Below are positions 1 to 7,407 of a DNA stretch of 13,635 nt, one piece after another. Below the pieces are notes generated by a model that was not told the origin of the DNA, did no database searches, and saw only the letters and a program-made list of their open reading frames with translations. Location of the stretch: assembly GCA_034437075.1 (NCBI GenBank), contig DAOTVD010000146.1, positions 1 through 13,635 on the forward strand, in the 5' to 3' direction. The position numbers were made by a program, and so were the translations under genes. The stretch is from DAOTVD01 sp034437075 (lineage in GTDB: Bacteria; Chloroflexota; Anaerolineae; Aggregatilineales; J027). The number at the start of each line of letters is the position of its first letter. The first letter of the stretch is position 1.

Positions 1-2
1 CG

Positions 3-1037
3 CTGAGCCTGGAATTAGGGCTGTGCGCGGACGAGGAAAGCGGCGGTTTTCTGAAGCCCGTGCCTGCCGTCGCACGCGCCTGGCTGGACAATGCGCGCTC
101 TGCGCAAATGCAAACCTTGGTTGATGCCTGGCATCGTACGCAACTGTATAACGAATTAGCCTTTGTGCCAGATATCACGCTGGATAACCCCGTATGGCTC
201 AATGACCCGACGCTGATGCGCAAGATGTTGCGAGATATGCTGGCGCAGGATGTGCCTCAGGATGATTGGTTTGGGGTGCGGGCTTGTATCGCCGCGATTA
301 AAGAACTAGAGCCGGACTTTCAACGGCCCGCCGCCGATTACGAAAGCTGGTATATTCGCGATGCCAACACCGAAGAATATTTACGCGGCTTCGAGCATTG
401 GGATCGTATCGAAGGGGCCATGCTCGAAATTGCCCTGGTCGGCCCGATGTCCTGGTTAGGGTTGGTTGATGTGGGGGCCAGCAATCATGGCGTTGTCGTG
501 CGCTTATCCGCTTTTGGACGAGCCTATGCCATCGGGACGCCGTTCCCGAGCCGTCCTGATAACCCGGTTAAACTGGACATCAATGCGCAGGGTATCCTGA
601 GCGTTTCGCGCCACCTGAGCCGGTACGACCGCTTTCAGTTAGCGCGCTTTACGGATTGGGGGCTGCCTGGCGAATCATACGAGTATCATATATCACCCGA
701 GAGCTTGAGCCGTGCCTGGGATCAGGGCATCCGTGCCGAGCACATTCGGGCGTTCATCAAACGCGCGTCCGAGGCCGAGGTGCCACCTAATATTCAAGCC
801 CAACTCCTACGTTGGGAATCCCAACAAGCGGGCGAAGCACCATTCTACTTGCAGCAGACGATGGTCTTGCACAGCGACAGCGCCGATGCGCTGGATGATC
901 TTTACCAGCAGCCTACTTTGCGCCGCTTTCTGGGCGAGCGGCTAGGCGAACGCGCTGCCGCTGTGCGGGCCGACCAATGGCAAGACCTCGTCGCTGCTCT
1001 GAATGATATGGGCATTGCTGTGGAACATGAGGCATAA
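3..1037 (+). CDS. Helicase-associated (XPB/Ssl2-like, Helicase_C_3) protein, 5'-truncated
   Basis: The reading frame is open from the left edge, with residues LSLELGLCADEESGGF in frame before the first internal GTG at 60, so the true start lies outside the window. About 344 residues are visible. The C-terminal 60 residues, beginning VLHSDSADALDDLYQQP and ending with a Leu-rich helix and GIAVE, resemble the module found in proteins annotated as helicase-associated or XPB/Ssl2-like in Chloroflexota and Actinobacteria. This module is a winged-helix and XPB-type fold. The middle part, with WDRIEGAMLEIALVGPMSWLGLVDVG, also fits that family. No Walker A or DEAD-box motif is visible, so any ATPase domain would have to be upstream, or the protein is one of the stand-alone associated type. 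Its role in DNA repair or transcription is an inference. The gene is convergent with the DUF4013 gene downstream. The family call is by eye and moderately secure. Confidence 0.6.
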   Translation: MSLELGLCADEESGGFLKPVPAVARAWLDNARSAQMQTLVDAWHRTQLYNELAFVPDITLDNPVWLNDPTLMRKMLRDMLAQDVPQDDWFGVRACIAAIKELEPDFQRPAADYESWYIRDANTEEYLRGFEHWDRIEGAMLEIALVGPMSWLGLVDVGASNHGVVVRLSAFGRAYAIGTPFPSRPDNPVKLDINAQGILSVSRHLSRYDRFQLARFTDWGLPGESYEYHISPESLSRAWDQGIRAEHIRAFIKRASEAEVPPNIQAQLLRWESQQAGEAPFYLQQTMVLHSDSADALDDLYQQPTLRRFLGERLGERAAAVRADQWQDLVAALNDMGIAVEHEA

Positions 1038-1061
1038 AAAAGCCCGCTGCATGAGCGGGCT
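1035..1061 (-). terminator. Intrinsic terminator for the minus-strand DUF4013 gene
   Basis: A perfect 8-bp stem (AGCCCGCT at 1041-1048 pairing with AGCGGGCT at 1054-1061) encloses a 5-base loop. It is flanked on the left by a run of six A at 1036-1041, which reads as a U tract when transcribed from the minus strand. It begins 20 bases past the stop codon of the minus-strand gene, the usual position. The A run overlaps the stop codon of the convergent plus-strand gene. There is no U tract in the plus direction, so termination of that gene here would be weaker. Confidence 0.85.
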
Positions 1062-1081
1062 CGTATGGCTTGCGGTGTCGT

Positions 1082-1774
1082 TTAGCCGAGTGGTTCAATC
1101 GGCCCTTGGGGTGGCTGGTTCTGTGGCGTCCGGGGTGGCGTACTTCCCCCGCTGATACCAACGGCTATCGCCCATTGTGCCGTCAAAACAGCCCCGATGA
1201 TCGCGAAGGCGCCGATGGCGGCAAAGCCGGGCAAACAACAAGCAATCAGCCCGATGCTAATGATGACTCCGCCAATGAGGCCCAGTGCCAACACGTTTAA
1301 CACGAGGATAGCCGCTTCGCTGGTGTGCGTTGTGACGGTGTTAATCAAGCCGCCAAAATCCAGAAAGGCGTTGAAATCTTCCGTCATGGCATACCGCGCA
1401 TACGCGGTATACAAAATCGGCGTGATGGCAATCGAATACGTAAAACTCATGAGGCTAATGATGCACGAGAGCACAAAATTGTCGAATATGCCATTGATAA
1501 AACTCAAAAAAATGGTCGGGATGCTATAGAGCAAGCCCCCAACAAACAACATCACCCCGCGCGAGAAATCCCCGCCGAAATCATCAAATTCGGGTAGCTG
1601 CTGGCTACCCTGAAGCACGCCTCGGATCACACGCACGACATAGCCTGCTAGGGCAACCCAACCAAGAATGGGGACAATAACGAGCACGCCAGCGATGGCG
1701 ATTTTCTTGATCCAATCTTGGTCTTGAAACGGGAATTGGGCCGCTTCGATAACGTTAATGTTCGCGGTGGTCAT
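1082..1774 (-). CDS. DUF4013 family membrane protein (paralogue 1)
   Basis: This is a 230-residue integral membrane protein of unknown function. A short soluble N-terminus carrying FPFQDQDWIKK leads into a first hydrophobic segment (about residues 24-46). Then comes the family signature LPEFDDFGGDFSRG (60-73) and further membrane segments at about 74-95, 98-125, 152-177 and 180-207, with a Pro/Gln-rich tail. The signature after the first membrane helix and the block ARYAMTEDFNAFLDF (126-140) are shared with the next gene upstream, so the two are paralogues. The ATG at 1774 has AAAGGA about 10 bases upstream. It is 102 bases downstream of the other DUF4013 gene on the same strand and ends at a good terminator, so the pair is probably one transcription unit. 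The molecular role is unknown. Confidence 0.8.
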   Translation of the reverse strand: MTTANINVIEAAQFPFQDQDWIKKIAIAGVLVIVPILGWVALAGYVVRVIRGVLQGSQQLPEFDDFGGDFSRGVMLFVGGLLYSIPTIFLSFINGIFDNFVLSCIISLMSFTYSIAITPILYTAYARYAMTEDFNAFLDFGGLINTVTTHTSEAAILVLNVLALGLIGGVIISIGLIACCLPGFAAIGAFAIIGAVLTAQWAIAVGISGGSTPPRTPQNQPPQGPIEPLG

Positions 1775-1876
1775 TGTGAAAATATCCTTTCATGACCTGA
1801 TGTACGATGTGGAATGGATCATCTGTGTGCAAGGCACAGTATCATGCAAGTGTCGGCTTTACGCCAGGCTATGCCC

Positions 1877-2566
1877 TTAGACATAATTATCTGGCACGGG
1901 GTTATAAGCCGAAGACGAGCCGGGGCCACGGTCAACCCGCGCGGCATATTGCCCCCCAAAATGAGCCATGATGATATTCCCAATCCAGATGAACACAAAA
2001 CCCAAACCACATAACCAGAACGTCAGCGACACCAAGAAGCTCATCAATAATTGGATTACGATGACGAACACTGTAAAGATCACGGCATCAAGCGGTTGCC
2101 GCCGGATCTCGGCCAGACGGGCGCCGATATTCAAGAAAGACCCCCCAAAATCATCGGTTTCAGCATAGCGCGCTGCTGCCAGGGCAAATATAGGCAAAGT
2201 CGCCAGGCTGTAGAGCGTCACAAAGAGAATAAAACACAGCGAGAGCAGCACGATTAAGATTTCTGCATTGGCCGCATCCAACACTGCGACAGGAATGATA
2301 AACAGAAAGCTGCCGATAATGACAGGCAAGAGATAGAGCAAATAGCCCAGGAAGGCGATTAGCCCTCGGATAAAATCGCTACCGATGTTGTCCCATTCGG
2401 GCATCTCGGCGCTTTCCCCGGCTTTGCTCGCGCGCGCCACGCGCAGCATGTAGCCATAGGTGATGAAGTTAACAATGGGGATCAGCGACAATATGGTGCC
2501 GATAATCCACTTCACGACAAAATTCTTATCATGCAGCGGATATTCTATTGAACGTGCGAAATCCAT
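1877..2566 (-). CDS. DUF4013 family membrane protein (paralogue 2)
   Basis: This 229-residue polytopic membrane protein has no known function. I place the start at the ATG at 2566, not the upstream in-frame ATG at 2611. GGAGGG lies 6 bases before the 2566 start, and the protein then begins MDFARSIEYPLHDK, matching the N-terminus of its paralogue. Segments are a first hydrophobic helix (about 18-40), the signature MPEWDNIGSDFIRG (55-68), helices at about 68-95, 101-131, 160-182 and 184-203, and a short polar tail (AARVDRGPGSSS). The block ARYAETDDFGGSFLNIG (132-148) matches the paralogue. It is the first gene of the pair, with an inverted repeat just upstream of its ribosome binding site. Confidence 0.8.
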   Translation of the reverse strand: MDFARSIEYPLHDKNFVVKWIIGTILSLIPIVNFITYGYMLRVARASKAGESAEMPEWDNIGSDFIRGLIAFLGYLLYLLPVIIGSFLFIIPVAVLDAANAEILIVLLSLCFILFVTLYSLATLPIFALAAARYAETDDFGGSFLNIGARLAEIRRQPLDAVIFTVFVIVIQLLMSFLVSLTFWLCGLGFVFIWIGNIIMAHFGGQYAARVDRGPGSSSAYNPVPDNYV

Positions 2567-2572
2567 AGTTTT

Positions 2573-2578
2573 CCCTCC
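2573..2578 (-). promoter_or_regulatory. Ribosome binding site deciding the DUF4013 paralogue 2 start
   Basis: GGAGGG on the minus strand lies 6 bases before the ATG at 2566. This is the strongest Shine-Dalgarno in the block and argues against translation starting at the upstream ATG at 2611, which has no comparable site. Confidence 0.8.
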
Positions 2579-2583
2579 AAATG

Positions 2584-2605
2584 GCATGTCATCAAGCAGA
2601 CATGC
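2584..2605. promoter_or_regulatory. 7-bp perfect inverted repeat upstream of DUF4013 paralogue 2
   Basis: GCATGTC (2584-2590) and GACATGC (2599-2605) are perfect reverse complements separated by 8 bases. The repeat ends 5 bases before the GGAGGG ribosome binding site of the gene starting at 2566. It could be a repressor operator or a hairpin in the mRNA leader. No trans-acting partner can be named from the sequence. Confidence 0.45.
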
Positions 2606-2705
2606 AAACATTCAATCCTCTATACCATCATACGCAGGATATAGCTTTTATGTTGCGGGGTAACGTAGCCAAATTGGTCAGAAGGCCTGCTCCTTGCAGG
2701 TTTTC

Positions 2706-4505
2706 TCACCGTGCACTGGGGATATTGCCGAGGACCAAAACGGATGTATCTGACTCTGCGACAGTCAACGGGTCATCGGGCTGGGCGTACCAATACACAC
2801 TCAGCCCGACTTGAACATTATCCGAGGTCACCCCAGGGGGCCGGGGCAGGCGGTGTTGATCATAATACAAAGCGCCAGGCATCCATTGGCTAGAGGGGAC
2901 GCGCGGCGGTGCATCCGCGTTGATGAGCAGCTCGCCGTCAGCCGCCAGCAGGCGAACGGAAATGCTGTAGTCCAGAGCAAGTGGTTGGTCTGTGGCCCAC
3001 CATAATATGACCTCGATATGATTGTCTTGGGGGTGGATGTGCGCCTTTAGCAGCGTAATATCGTCCCCAAAATGGGCTAATTCACGCGCGGGCCACCGAT
3101 CGTAACGATGCGCGTAGAGGCGGTTTCCGGCATGCTCCATATAGGGCGAGGCGCTACGCTGAAAGCCCAACTCAGCCAGAATACCGTCATAAGCGGTGGG
3201 GTCATCGTTCCAGCGCATCAGCCAGAAGGCGTCCTCGTTTTCTACCGTGGCCCACAAAGCAGGCAAGAAGTTATCGCCCTGCGTACGGCGCATCTCGCGC
3301 AGCGACGCCCAACGCGCATCTGCACCCATTTGTTGTTCGACGTAATAGCGCGCCGAAAAGTCCCCCACCCAGATGTCCATCAAGATCAATTCATCGTCCA
3401 ATCGCCCTTGCGTAATCTGTTGGGTGACTTCCCGCCAGGGTGGGTTATTCTGGCGCGTATCCACGCTTATCAGGCTGACGGCTACCAGGACGGCCAACAA
3501 AAATGCGCGCGCCGACTGTTGCAGATTCATAAGCCCTGCTGCCACCAATAACAGCAGCGGGGGTAACATGGCGATAAAAATACGCAAGCGCAAAATCTCA
3601 CGCTGTTCGTTCAAGGCTACGATCAGCAACAAATAGCCCCCGGCCCATAAGCCAAACCACAGCGCAGGCAGATTAAGCCGGACACGCCAACGCGGTAAAT
3701 ACTGTATCGCCAGCAATCCCAGCCCAGCCAACCCAATCACCAACCCGAATTGCTCGGTGACCAGAGCCGCGCGTAGCAGCCGAAATGTCTCCGGCGTGTT
3801 GGGTAGGCCGCTCTGGAAAAACAGCGGGTCTTCCCAACGAATCTGATTATGGTAGATGAAAATCGGCAGCCAGGGCAGGAATGCCAGGCCAACTAACCCG
3901 AAGCGCACGAGCCAGCCGCCAAGGCGCCGAGGCGCATACTGGAGCGCAACCAGGGCTTGCCAAACCAACACAACCCCCGCGAGATATTGTGTATATAGCG
4001 CCGCCACAGACGCGAGGAACCATCCGCGTCCGTGGCTTGGCTTCGGATATCTGAGATAGCGAAAGAAATAGGCCGACGACAGCACCACCAGAAAAACCAG
4101 CAGCGAATATTGACGGGCATCCTGGGCTACGTCAATCGAGAAATCCCAAAGACCATACAGCAAGGCGGCTATGAGCCCAGCTTGTGCGCCTAATGTGTAG
4201 CGCCCCAACTGGTATAGGGCCGGCAACGTGAGCAGGCTGAAAAATGCCGATAGCGCCCGTAAGGCGAATTCGCTATCGCCGGCCAAACCCCGCCAAATAT
4301 GCATCAGCAGAAAATACAGAGGCGGGTGCTGGTCATCGACCATACCTCGGATGACTTCAGCCGGGCTACTGCCATCGGATAGCAGCAATGTCCAACCTTC
4401 GTCTTCCCACAAACTTCGGTTTTCGATATTCGCGAAGAAGACCACGCTGGCCAACAACACAATGATGACCATCACCCAGACATGGCTTTGGGGCGGCTTA
4501 GACAT
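2706..4505 (-). CDS. GT39-type (ArnT/PMT-like) membrane glycosyltransferase
   Basis: This 599-residue protein has the architecture of GT-C glycosyltransferases that use polyprenyl-phosphate sugars outside the membrane. An N-terminal helix (about 9-26) is followed by the first outer loop with SLWEDEGWT (31-39), where the Asp-Glu pair (35-36) is the expected catalytic/metal site. HPPLYF (60-65) is another hallmark of the family. Multiple membrane helices continue to about residue 345, including one with NEQREILRLRIFIAMLPPLLLL. A soluble C-terminal half follows, ending in a beta-rich segment (about 470-599), probably on the outer side. The acceptor cannot be read from the sequence and could be lipid, glycan or protein. 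The start at 4505 is 15 bases after the ychF stop with no strong ribosome binding site, which suggests co-transcription and perhaps translational coupling. Confidence 0.8.
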   Translation of the reverse strand: MSKPPQSHVWVMVIIVLLASVVFFANIENRSLWEDEGWTLLLSDGSSPAEVIRGMVDDQHPPLYFLLMHIWRGLAGDSEFALRALSAFFSLLTLPALYQLGRYTLGAQAGLIAALLYGLWDFSIDVAQDARQYSLLVFLVVLSSAYFFRYLRYPKPSHGRGWFLASVAALYTQYLAGVVLVWQALVALQYAPRRLGGWLVRFGLVGLAFLPWLPIFIYHNQIRWEDPLFFQSGLPNTPETFRLLRAALVTEQFGLVIGLAGLGLLAIQYLPRWRVRLNLPALWFGLWAGGYLLLIVALNEQREILRLRIFIAMLPPLLLLVAAGLMNLQQSARAFLLAVLVAVSLISVDTRQNNPPWREVTQQITQGRLDDELILMDIWVGDFSARYYVEQQMGADARWASLREMRRTQGDNFLPALWATVENEDAFWLMRWNDDPTAYDGILAELGFQRSASPYMEHAGNRLYAHRYDRWPARELAHFGDDITLLKAHIHPQDNHIEVILWWATDQPLALDYSISVRLLAADGELLINADAPPRVPSSQWMPGALYYDQHRLPRPPGVTSDNVQVGLSVYWYAQPDDPLTVAESDTSVLVLGNIPSAR

Positions 4506-4520
4506 TACGACGATGCAGCG

Positions 4521-5591
4521 CTAGCTGCTATGGCGGACGTGCATAATGTCACCGTCCTGAACGATATACGTTTTGCCCTCTAAGCGCATTTTGCCCGCTT
4601 CTTTGAGCGCCTGCTCGCTGCCAAGCTCTAGCAAATCTTCGTAGCGCATCACCTCGGCGCGGATGAAGCCTTTTTGCAAATCCGAATGAATAACGCCTGC
4701 CGCCTCGGGGGCCGTGGCACCGATGCGAACACTCCAAGCGCGTACTTCGTCTTTACCGACTGTGAAAAAGGATTGCAAGCGCAGGAGTTCATACGATTTT
4801 TGAATCGCGCGCGTGGCAATCGGTTCGGCGATGTCATATTCATCCAAAAACATTTGGCGGTCTTCGCCAGACAGTTGGGCGATTTCAGCTTCGAGTTGGC
4901 CTTGCAAGCTCATGATGGCGCTGTGCTGGTGGTCGTATTGCAAGATGGACTCCGCCGGCTTGAGTGTGTCGCCCGTGTTGAACACAATCAAGATGGGTTT
5001 TTGCGAGAGAAAACCAAACCCACGCAACTGCTTTGCCTGCTCTTCTTCAAGTTGGATGTCGCGTAAGGGCGTTTCGTTTTCCAGCGCATCTTTAAGCTGT
5101 TCCATCAGCGCCATTTCGGCTTCGATGCGCGGACGTTCGTCTTTTTTACCCTTGCGGGTTTCGTCTTGCAGGCGCTCTAAGCGTTTCTCAACGGCAATCA
5201 AGTCTGAGAGCATAAATTCCTGATCGACGATCTCGACATCGCGCACCGGGTCGATTGTCTCGTGCGGATGCGGCACCATATCATCTTCGAAAGCACGCAC
5301 AACATGCACAAAGGCTTCCACCTGAGACATCTCATTGCGTAGTTGCCCGCTTTCACCAAAGCCCTTATCCACACCCCCAAAATCACTATAGGTGACTGTG
5401 GCGTAGACCGTTTTCTTGGGTTGGTATAGCGCGCTTAGCTGGTCGATGCGTTCATCCGGGACGGGAACGACTTCAGTATGCACTTCTAATTTACCGCTGC
5501 TTACGGCCTCGGTGGGGCGGTCGCTGCCGGTCAGCGCGTTGAACACCGTGGTTTTCGAACTGTTGGGGAGGCCGATAATTCCGATGCGCAT
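4521..5591 (-). CDS. ychF: Divergent YchF/Ola1-family P-loop NTPase with TGS domain
   Basis: The 356-residue protein (about the 363 usual for the family) begins MRIGIIGLPN. The open frame continues 87 codons further upstream, but that extension is not conserved. The ATG at 5591 has GAGGA 4 bases before it, so I chose it. The OBG-type NTPase domain comes first, with a P-loop at residues 7-14 reading GLPNSSKT, a switch II DFGG (70-73), and NTGD (205-208) at the position of the base-specificity motif. A charged helical insertion (about 130-185) follows. The C-terminal TGS domain (about 274-354) is very well preserved (VRAWSVRIGATAPEAAGVIH, KGFIRAEV, YIVQDGDIMHVR). Known members bind ATP and associate with ribosomes. 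The P-loop and specificity motif depart from the canonical GLPNVGKS and NxxE forms, so this is a divergent branch (often labelled DUF933). Confidence 0.85.
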   Translation of the reverse strand: MRIGIIGLPNSSKTTVFNALTGSDRPTEAVSSGKLEVHTEVVPVPDERIDQLSALYQPKKTVYATVTYSDFGGVDKGFGESGQLRNEMSQVEAFVHVVRAFEDDMVPHPHETIDPVRDVEIVDQEFMLSDLIAVEKRLERLQDETRKGKKDERPRIEAEMALMEQLKDALENETPLRDIQLEEEQAKQLRGFGFLSQKPILIVFNTGDTLKPAESILQYDHQHSAIMSLQGQLEAEIAQLSGEDRQMFLDEYDIAEPIATRAIQKSYELLRLQSFFTVGKDEVRAWSVRIGATAPEAAGVIHSDLQKGFIRAEVMRYEDLLELGSEQALKEAGKMRLEGKTYIVQDGDIMHVRHSS

Positions 5592-5622
5592 AATGTCCTC
5601 ATTTGCTGTCTTGGTCGCCGTT

Positions 5623-5628
5623 AGTATA
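5623..5628 (-). promoter_or_regulatory. Putative -10 element of the ychF-GT39 unit
   Basis: TATACT on the minus strand is 31 bases before the ychF ATG, which predicts a leader of about 25 bases including the GAGGA ribosome binding site. No convincing -35 hexamer is seen at 16-18 bases upstream (ATCAAG at 17), so the call rests on the -10 box and position. Confidence 0.4.
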
Positions 5629-5770
5629 CCGTAGGCCGCCCCGCTCTTGATAGCGTCCTTATAGCGGCTGGCCAGAAAGTAGCACGTAGCGGCTTGTTGT
5701 TCAAATATCGAGTAGCTTGCGTGTCCTAACCCCTCACAGATAAATCTAGGGGCTTGGGGCGCGTTTTTGG

Positions 5771-5776
5771 TAAAAT
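5771..5776 (+). promoter_or_regulatory. Putative -10 element of the sulfotransferase-FkbM cassette
   Basis: TAAAAT lies 36 bases before the preferred ATG at 5813 and would give a leader of about 30 bases. No recognisable -35 box is present at the standard distance, so the call is tentative. Confidence 0.35.
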
Positions 5777-5812
5777 GCTGTATGCACACGCCGTCCGATA
5801 GTGCGAAAGTGT

Positions 5813-6421
5813 ATGATGCAGATTTTACGCCGTTTTCGTTCGAATAATTCATCGCCAGTGATCGTTGTGTCCGGTTTGCCCCGTTCGGGTACGTCTTTGA
5901 TGATGCAGATGCTGGTTTCGGGCGGATTGACGCCCATCACGGATCAACAGCGCCCACCGGATATCAATAACCCGAAAGGCTACTACGAGTTTGAACGGGT
6001 CAAAGCCTTGGAACATGGCGATACGGCCTGGCTGGCCGATGCGCCCGGCAAAGTCGTCAAAGTGGTTTCGGCGCTATTAAAATATTTACCAGCCGATTAC
6101 CATTATCGGATAATTTTTATGCAGCGCGAGATAGACGAGATTTTGCGTTCTCAACAGGCGATGTTAAACCAGCTTGAAAAACCCACCCAGGGCTTCGAAG
6201 ACCCCGAAGCTTTGCGCTGGCAATACGAAAAGCACTTGCATACGGTGCAAGCGTGGCTGGAAGATCAACGCCATCTGCAAACCCTGTTTGTGCCGCATCG
6301 GGGGCTGATACAAAACCCGCAATACCATGCTCAGGCGATCAATACGTTTATTGATGGTCGGCTGGATAGCGCGGCGATGTGTGCTGTGGTAGACCCACAA
6401 CTTTATCGACAACGACAGTGA
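5813..6421 (+). CDS. Small sulfotransferase-like protein (PAPS-binding fold)
   Basis: This 202-residue protein has the 5'-phosphosulfate-binding loop SGLPRSGTS (20-28) at the end of the first strand, as in PAPS-dependent sulfotransferases. It also has an Arg-105 to Ser-113 pair in FMQREIDEILRSQQ, spaced like the 3'-phosphate-binding motif. NPKGYYEFE (53-61) and the preceding Pro/Asp-rich loop resemble the short 'sulfotransferase family protein' group of cyanobacteria and Chloroflexota. No signal peptide or membrane helix is seen. I prefer the ATG at 5813 over the in-frame GTG at 5801; neither has a strong ribosome binding site. The stop is 5 bases before the likely FkbM start, so the two form one unit. 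The acceptor is unknown. A non-transferase P-loop role remains possible because the protein is short. Confidence 0.65.
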   Translation: MMQILRRFRSNNSSPVIVVSGLPRSGTSLMMQMLVSGGLTPITDQQRPPDINNPKGYYEFERVKALEHGDTAWLADAPGKVVKVVSALLKYLPADYHYRIIFMQREIDEILRSQQAMLNQLEKPTQGFEDPEALRWQYEKHLHTVQAWLEDQRHLQTLFVPHRGLIQNPQYHAQAINTFIDGRLDSAAMCAVVDPQLYRQRQ

Positions 6422-6426
6422 AAGTG

Positions 6427-7407
6427 ATGGATGTGAGCACCGAGCAAACAGCCCGTGTGTCATTCGCATGGCGTATGGTTGACCACTTGTTAAATCTATA
6501 CCGCCGGACGTTGAAGCGCATTCATCCGCTGCATCAGGGACTACATTGGCTCGCGCAGCATTTTGCTTTGCCCGTGTTAGAACGCCTGCGCCGTTTCCGC
6601 ACTATGCCGGATGATCCGTTCTGGTTTCGGGCTGAATTGCTCCTGAATTTACACGAACGCCCGACCCGGCAACAGTTGCGTTCACACTTACGGCCCGGGA
6701 TGGTCGTCCTGGATGTGGGGGCGCATGTCGGCTATTACGCGCGCTTGGCCGCGCCCTTGGTGGGGCGCACGGGGCGGGTGCTCGCTTTTGAACCGCATCC
6801 TCGCACCTATGCCACCTTGCATGCCAATCTACAAAGTTTCGGCCAGGTGCAGGCCCTGCAAATGGGCCTGAGTGATGCCCCAGGCACCGCCCAACTGTAT
6901 GATTACCTCATGATGTCGGCGAGTGGCTCTATCCATTACGATCCGCAAATGGCCGATCTGGTTAAGCAACAGGTCAACGGCAGCGACATTGCGCCACGTA
7001 TCCGGGCCGATTTTCCGGTGCAAGCTTATGACATTGCGCTACAACAAGGCGATGCTGTGCTGGCCGAACACGGCATCACGACCGTGGATGTCATCAAAAT
7101 GGACATCGAAGGCGCAGAGCTATTGGCGCTGCGTGGTTTGCGCGCGACGATTGCCAACAGCCCTGGTTTGATCCTCATCATGGAATATAACCCCCAAGCT
7201 CTGAGCGCCTTCGGCCACGAGCCGCAAGCTGCGCTGGCAGAAGTTCGCCAGATGGGGTTTGATCATATGTTTATCATCCGCGAGACGGATGGTTCTTTAG
7301 AAACCCTGGATGTTAACGATGCAGCCTTCGCAGAATTAACCGATACGTTGATGGCACGTATGGGGGTGGTGAATCTGTTGTTCAGGCGGGATGCAAGCGC
7401 TTCATGA
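6427..7407 (+). CDS. FkbM family SAM-dependent methyltransferase
   Basis: The protein is 326 residues from the ATG at 6427. The open frame extends upstream into the sulfotransferase gene, but ATG 6427 (or the adjacent GTG 6424) sits just after that stop. A basic helical N-terminus of about 85 residues precedes a Rossmann methyltransferase domain: motif I LDVGAHVGYY (95-104), an acidic strand end FEPHPRTY (121-128), and the FkbM-typical VDVIKMDIEGAE (220-231). The C-terminus ends in a strand-rich MGVVNLLFRRD. FkbM enzymes methylate hydroxyls of sugars or small molecules. Pairing with a sulfotransferase suggests tailoring of a surface glycan or lipid, which is an inference. The last 26 bases overlap the convergent tmk gene. 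Confidence 0.85.
   Translation: MDVSTEQTARVSFAWRMVDHLLNLYRRTLKRIHPLHQGLHWLAQHFALPVLERLRRFRTMPDDPFWFRAELLLNLHERPTRQQLRSHLRPGMVVLDVGAHVGYYARLAAPLVGRTGRVLAFEPHPRTYATLHANLQSFGQVQALQMGLSDAPGTAQLYDYLMMSASGSIHYDPQMADLVKQQVNGSDIAPRIRADFPVQAYDIALQQGDAVLAEHGITTVDVIKMDIEGAELLALRGLRATIANSPGLILIMEYNPQALSAFGHEPQAALAEVRQMGFDHMFIIRETDGSLETLDVNDAAFAELTDTLMARMGVVNLLFRRDASAS

Larger units (their letters stand above)
5592..5812. other. Divergent intergenic region between ychF and the sulfotransferase gene
   Basis: These 221 bases lie between divergent starts and contain no supported gene, although an open minus-strand frame crosses part of them as an extension of ychF. They hold a TATACT box for ychF, a TAAAAT box for the plus-strand cassette, the 8-bp palindrome CTGGCCAG at 5668-5675, and a direct repeat of TAGCGGCT around 5663 and 5687. 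Confidence 0.6.

Noticed and set aside
2651..2700. tRNA-like 5' half (GTAGCCAA...TTGGT...GGC, D-arm style, followed by a hairpin)
   Set aside because: The D-arm resemblance is real, but the next hairpin has a 5-base loop (CCTGC-TCCTT-GCAGG), no T-arm consensus follows and no sequence pairs with an acceptor stem. At most a decayed remnant; more likely chance.
2686..2707. Possible terminator hairpin just past the GT39 stop
   Set aside because: The stem is only 5 bp. The T-run (TTTTCTC) lies on the plus-strand side, where no gene reads towards it; in the minus direction there is no U tract.
5730..5752. CCCCT...AGGGG inverted repeat upstream of the sulfotransferase
   Set aside because: Only 5 bp with a 13-base loop, in a G/C-run context; too weak to support as a terminator or operator.
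5592..5852. 87-codon N-terminal extension of the YchF frame
   Set aside because: It has no family similarity, it would overlap the divergent sulfotransferase gene, and the internal ATG at 5591 has a good GAGGA site and gives a protein of normal length.
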